Source of the DNA: Bacillota bacterium
GTDB lineage: Bacteria > Bacillota > Clostridia > Peptostreptococcales > Anaerovoracaceae
Length of the DNA: 6,972 nucleotides
Direction of reading: 5' to 3'
Assembly: GCA_017619905.1 (NCBI GenBank)
Contig: JAFZRK010000121.1
Span: forward strand, 1 to 6,972
Shown: positions 5,876-6,972 of the stretch, piece after piece
Layout: every line of letters starts with the position of its first letter
Position numbering within the stretch: the stretch's first letter is position 1
Notes under the pieces: model-generated
Databases searched by the model: none
What the model saw: only the letters and a program-made list of their open reading frames with translations
Told to the model about the DNA's origin: nothing
Position numbers and translations under genes: made by a program

Positions 5876-6826
5876 ATGAAAGGTCTTGAACTTGCAAGAA
5901 AATACTGGGAAGAACTGGGGCGCCCGGCCTTCGAAAAAGAGTGTCCGCAGGTGCTGGAGAAGGCCTGCGTGGGGCTGATCGGCGAGGGTTCCGAGTGCTT
6001 CGGTTTCGACGACGAGATATCCCGCGACCACGACTGGGGCCCGGGTTTCTGCGTGTGGCTGTCGGCGGCGGATGCGGAGGCCTACGGCGCGAAGGCGCGC
6101 GCTGTCTACGCTTCGCTGCCGGAGGAGTTGATGGGCTTTAAGCGTCTGGTCCTGAACGAGCAGACCGGCGGCAGGGTCGGCGTCATAGAGACCGGCCGCT
6201 TCTACGCGGGCTACACCGGACTGGACAGGGTGCCGCAAAGCATCTTCGAGTGGCGCTGCATACCCGAGAGCGGCCTGGCGGTGGTGACCAACGGCGAGCT
6301 CTTCGTAAGGAACGAAGGGCAGTTCACGGAGATACGCGAGGGGCTGATGGGTTTCTACCCGGAGGACCTGCGCAAGAAGAAGCTGGCGATGCACTGCGCT
6401 TTCGCGGCTCAGTCCGGCCAGTACAACTACGCGCGCTGCGCCCACAGAGGCGAGATGGTTGCGGCGTTCCTGGCGTCGGCTGAGTTCGTGGGGCACGTGC
6501 AGTCGATAGTGTTCCTGCTGGACAAGCGCTACCGTCCGTACTACAAGTGGACGCACAGGGCCATGAAGGAGCTGCCGATCCTCGGCGCTGCGCTGGCTCC
6601 GAAAGTGGAGCTGCTGGCCGGAGGCACGGCCGGTACCGACAAGCCGGAGACGCCGTTCCACGTAAAGGTGGACGTCATAGAAGAGATAAGCTCGCTCATA
6701 ATCGACGAACTGAAGGCCGAGGGGCTTTCGACCTCTGGCTCGGACTTCCTGCTGCAGCACGGCGAGGACATCCAGCGCCGCATCCAGGACCCGCAGCTGC
6801 GCGCCATGCACCTGATGGCGGAATAG
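5876..6826 (+). CDS. DUF4037 domain protein, nucleotidyltransferase-like
   Basis: A 316-residue soluble protein. The N-terminal part carries GEGSECFGFDDEISRDHDWG (residues 36-55), with Gly38-Ser39, an 11-residue gap and Asp51-x-Asp53. This matches the GS...DxD signature of polymerase-beta-like nucleotidyltransferases, where the two acids bind metal and NTP. A third acid could be E105 (VGVIETG), but this is a guess. The C-terminal part (about 115-235, containing FYPEDLRKKKLAMHCAFAAQ at 160-179 and YKWTHRAMKELP at 223-234) is helical. I recognise it as DUF4037, resembling the helical domain that follows the catalytic domain in aminoglycoside-type nucleotidyltransferases. The substrate is unknown; small-molecule, protein or RNA nucleotidylation are all possible. 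It lies 65 bp after the TPR gene, and its stop overlaps the ribosome site of the next gene, so the three are likely one operon. The family assignment is moderately sure and enzymatic activity is inferred. Confidence 0.78.
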   Translation: MKGLELARKYWEELGRPAFEKECPQVLEKACVGLIGEGSECFGFDDEISRDHDWGPGFCVWLSAADAEAYGAKARAVYASLPEELMGFKRLVLNEQTGGRVGVIETGRFYAGYTGLDRVPQSIFEWRCIPESGLAVVTNGELFVRNEGQFTEIREGLMGFYPEDLRKKKLAMHCAFAAQSGQYNYARCAHRGEMVAAFLASAEFVGHVQSIVFLLDKRYRPYYKWTHRAMKELPILGAALAPKVELLAGGTAGTDKPETPFHVKVDVIEEISSLIIDELKAEGLSTSGSDFLLQHGEDIQRRIQDPQLRAMHLMAE

Positions 6827-6835
6827 GAGGCAGCC

Positions 6836-6972
6836 ATGTTCTACGAACCCGATAAAAACGATCACGGCCTTAAGAGGGGCTCTCCGTTCAAATCCTGCGT
6901 GGTGCCAAGAGCCATCGGCTGGCTGTCGACGATAAGCCCGGACGGCATATCCAACCTGGCGCCTTACAGCCA
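6836..6972 (+). CDS. Flavin reductase family protein, 5' part only
   Basis: The first 45 codons of a gene running off the window. The reading starts MFYEPDKNDHGLKRGSP and continues with VVPRAIGWLSTISPDGISNLAPYS. This matches the N-terminal FMN-binding block of the flavin reductase-like (DIM6/NTAB) family, whose usual form is PRPIxWVST...G..NLAPFS; here the second proline is Ala. Family members bind FMN and reduce flavins or use it in oxidoreduction, and some are of unknown role. AGGAGG (6825-6830) overlaps the DUF4037 TAG and lies 5 nt before the ATG, so translation is probably coupled and the gene belongs to the same operon. The catalytic remainder is not visible, so specificity cannot be judged. 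Confidence 0.85.
   Translation, partial: MFYEPDKNDHGLKRGSPFKSCVVPRAIGWLSTISPDGISNLAPYS

Noticed and set aside
5729..6865. Open frame of 378 codons on the minus strand opposite DUF4037.
   Set aside because: It crosses the TPR end, the repeat and DUF4037, is rich in Arg, Leu and Gln as expected for a reverse shadow, and has no motif.

Overview
The window looks like chromosomal DNA of an anaerobic, low-to-moderate-GC-lineage bacterium, most likely a Clostridia-type member of the Bacillota. The reasons are purine-rich Shine-Dalgarno sites (AGGAG, AGGAGG), frequent AGG and ATA codons beside GC-rich third positions, an oxygen-sensitive glycyl-radical-type activase, and a GGGGACGGTTCTCTG dispersed repeat of a kind I associate with clostridial genomes. 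Species assignment is not possible from the sequence alone.

Left region (1-3013): a two-gene ABC exporter operon on the + strand. An ATP-binding protein (15-761) overlaps by 4 bp a 731-residue membrane protein (758-2953) that looks like two ABC-2-type permease halves fused in tandem. It ends at a strong hairpin (2986-3013) that can terminate transcription from both directions.

Middle and right region (3030-6972): a divergent cluster of mostly uncharacterised genes around one 150-bp control region. Leftward run a radical-SAM activase of the glycyl-radical-enzyme-activating type (4829-3885) and a DUF4125-family protein (3764-3084). Rightward run a TPR protein (4980-5810), a DUF4037-type protein with a nucleotidyltransferase-like active-site motif (5876-6826), and the start of a flavin-reductase-family protein (6836 onward, cut by the window end). 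The control region holds two face-to-face extended -10 promoters whose core elements overlap by 19 bp. An 8+8 imperfect palindrome lies across them, so the two arms are probably co-regulated. No glycyl radical enzyme is encoded in the window, and the leftward transcript holds only the activase and DUF4125 before the terminator. This makes DUF4125 the obvious candidate partner or substrate.

Copies of a small dispersed repeat sit immediately after the DUF4125 stop codon and across the TPR stop codon, in the same orientation relative to the gene they follow. How the genes work together is inference: a radical-SAM activase, a possible NMP-transferring enzyme, a TPR scaffold and a flavin protein under shared control suggest a redox or radical-based modification system. 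Nothing in the sequence identifies its product. No tRNA, rRNA, CRISPR array, integrase or transposase is visible.
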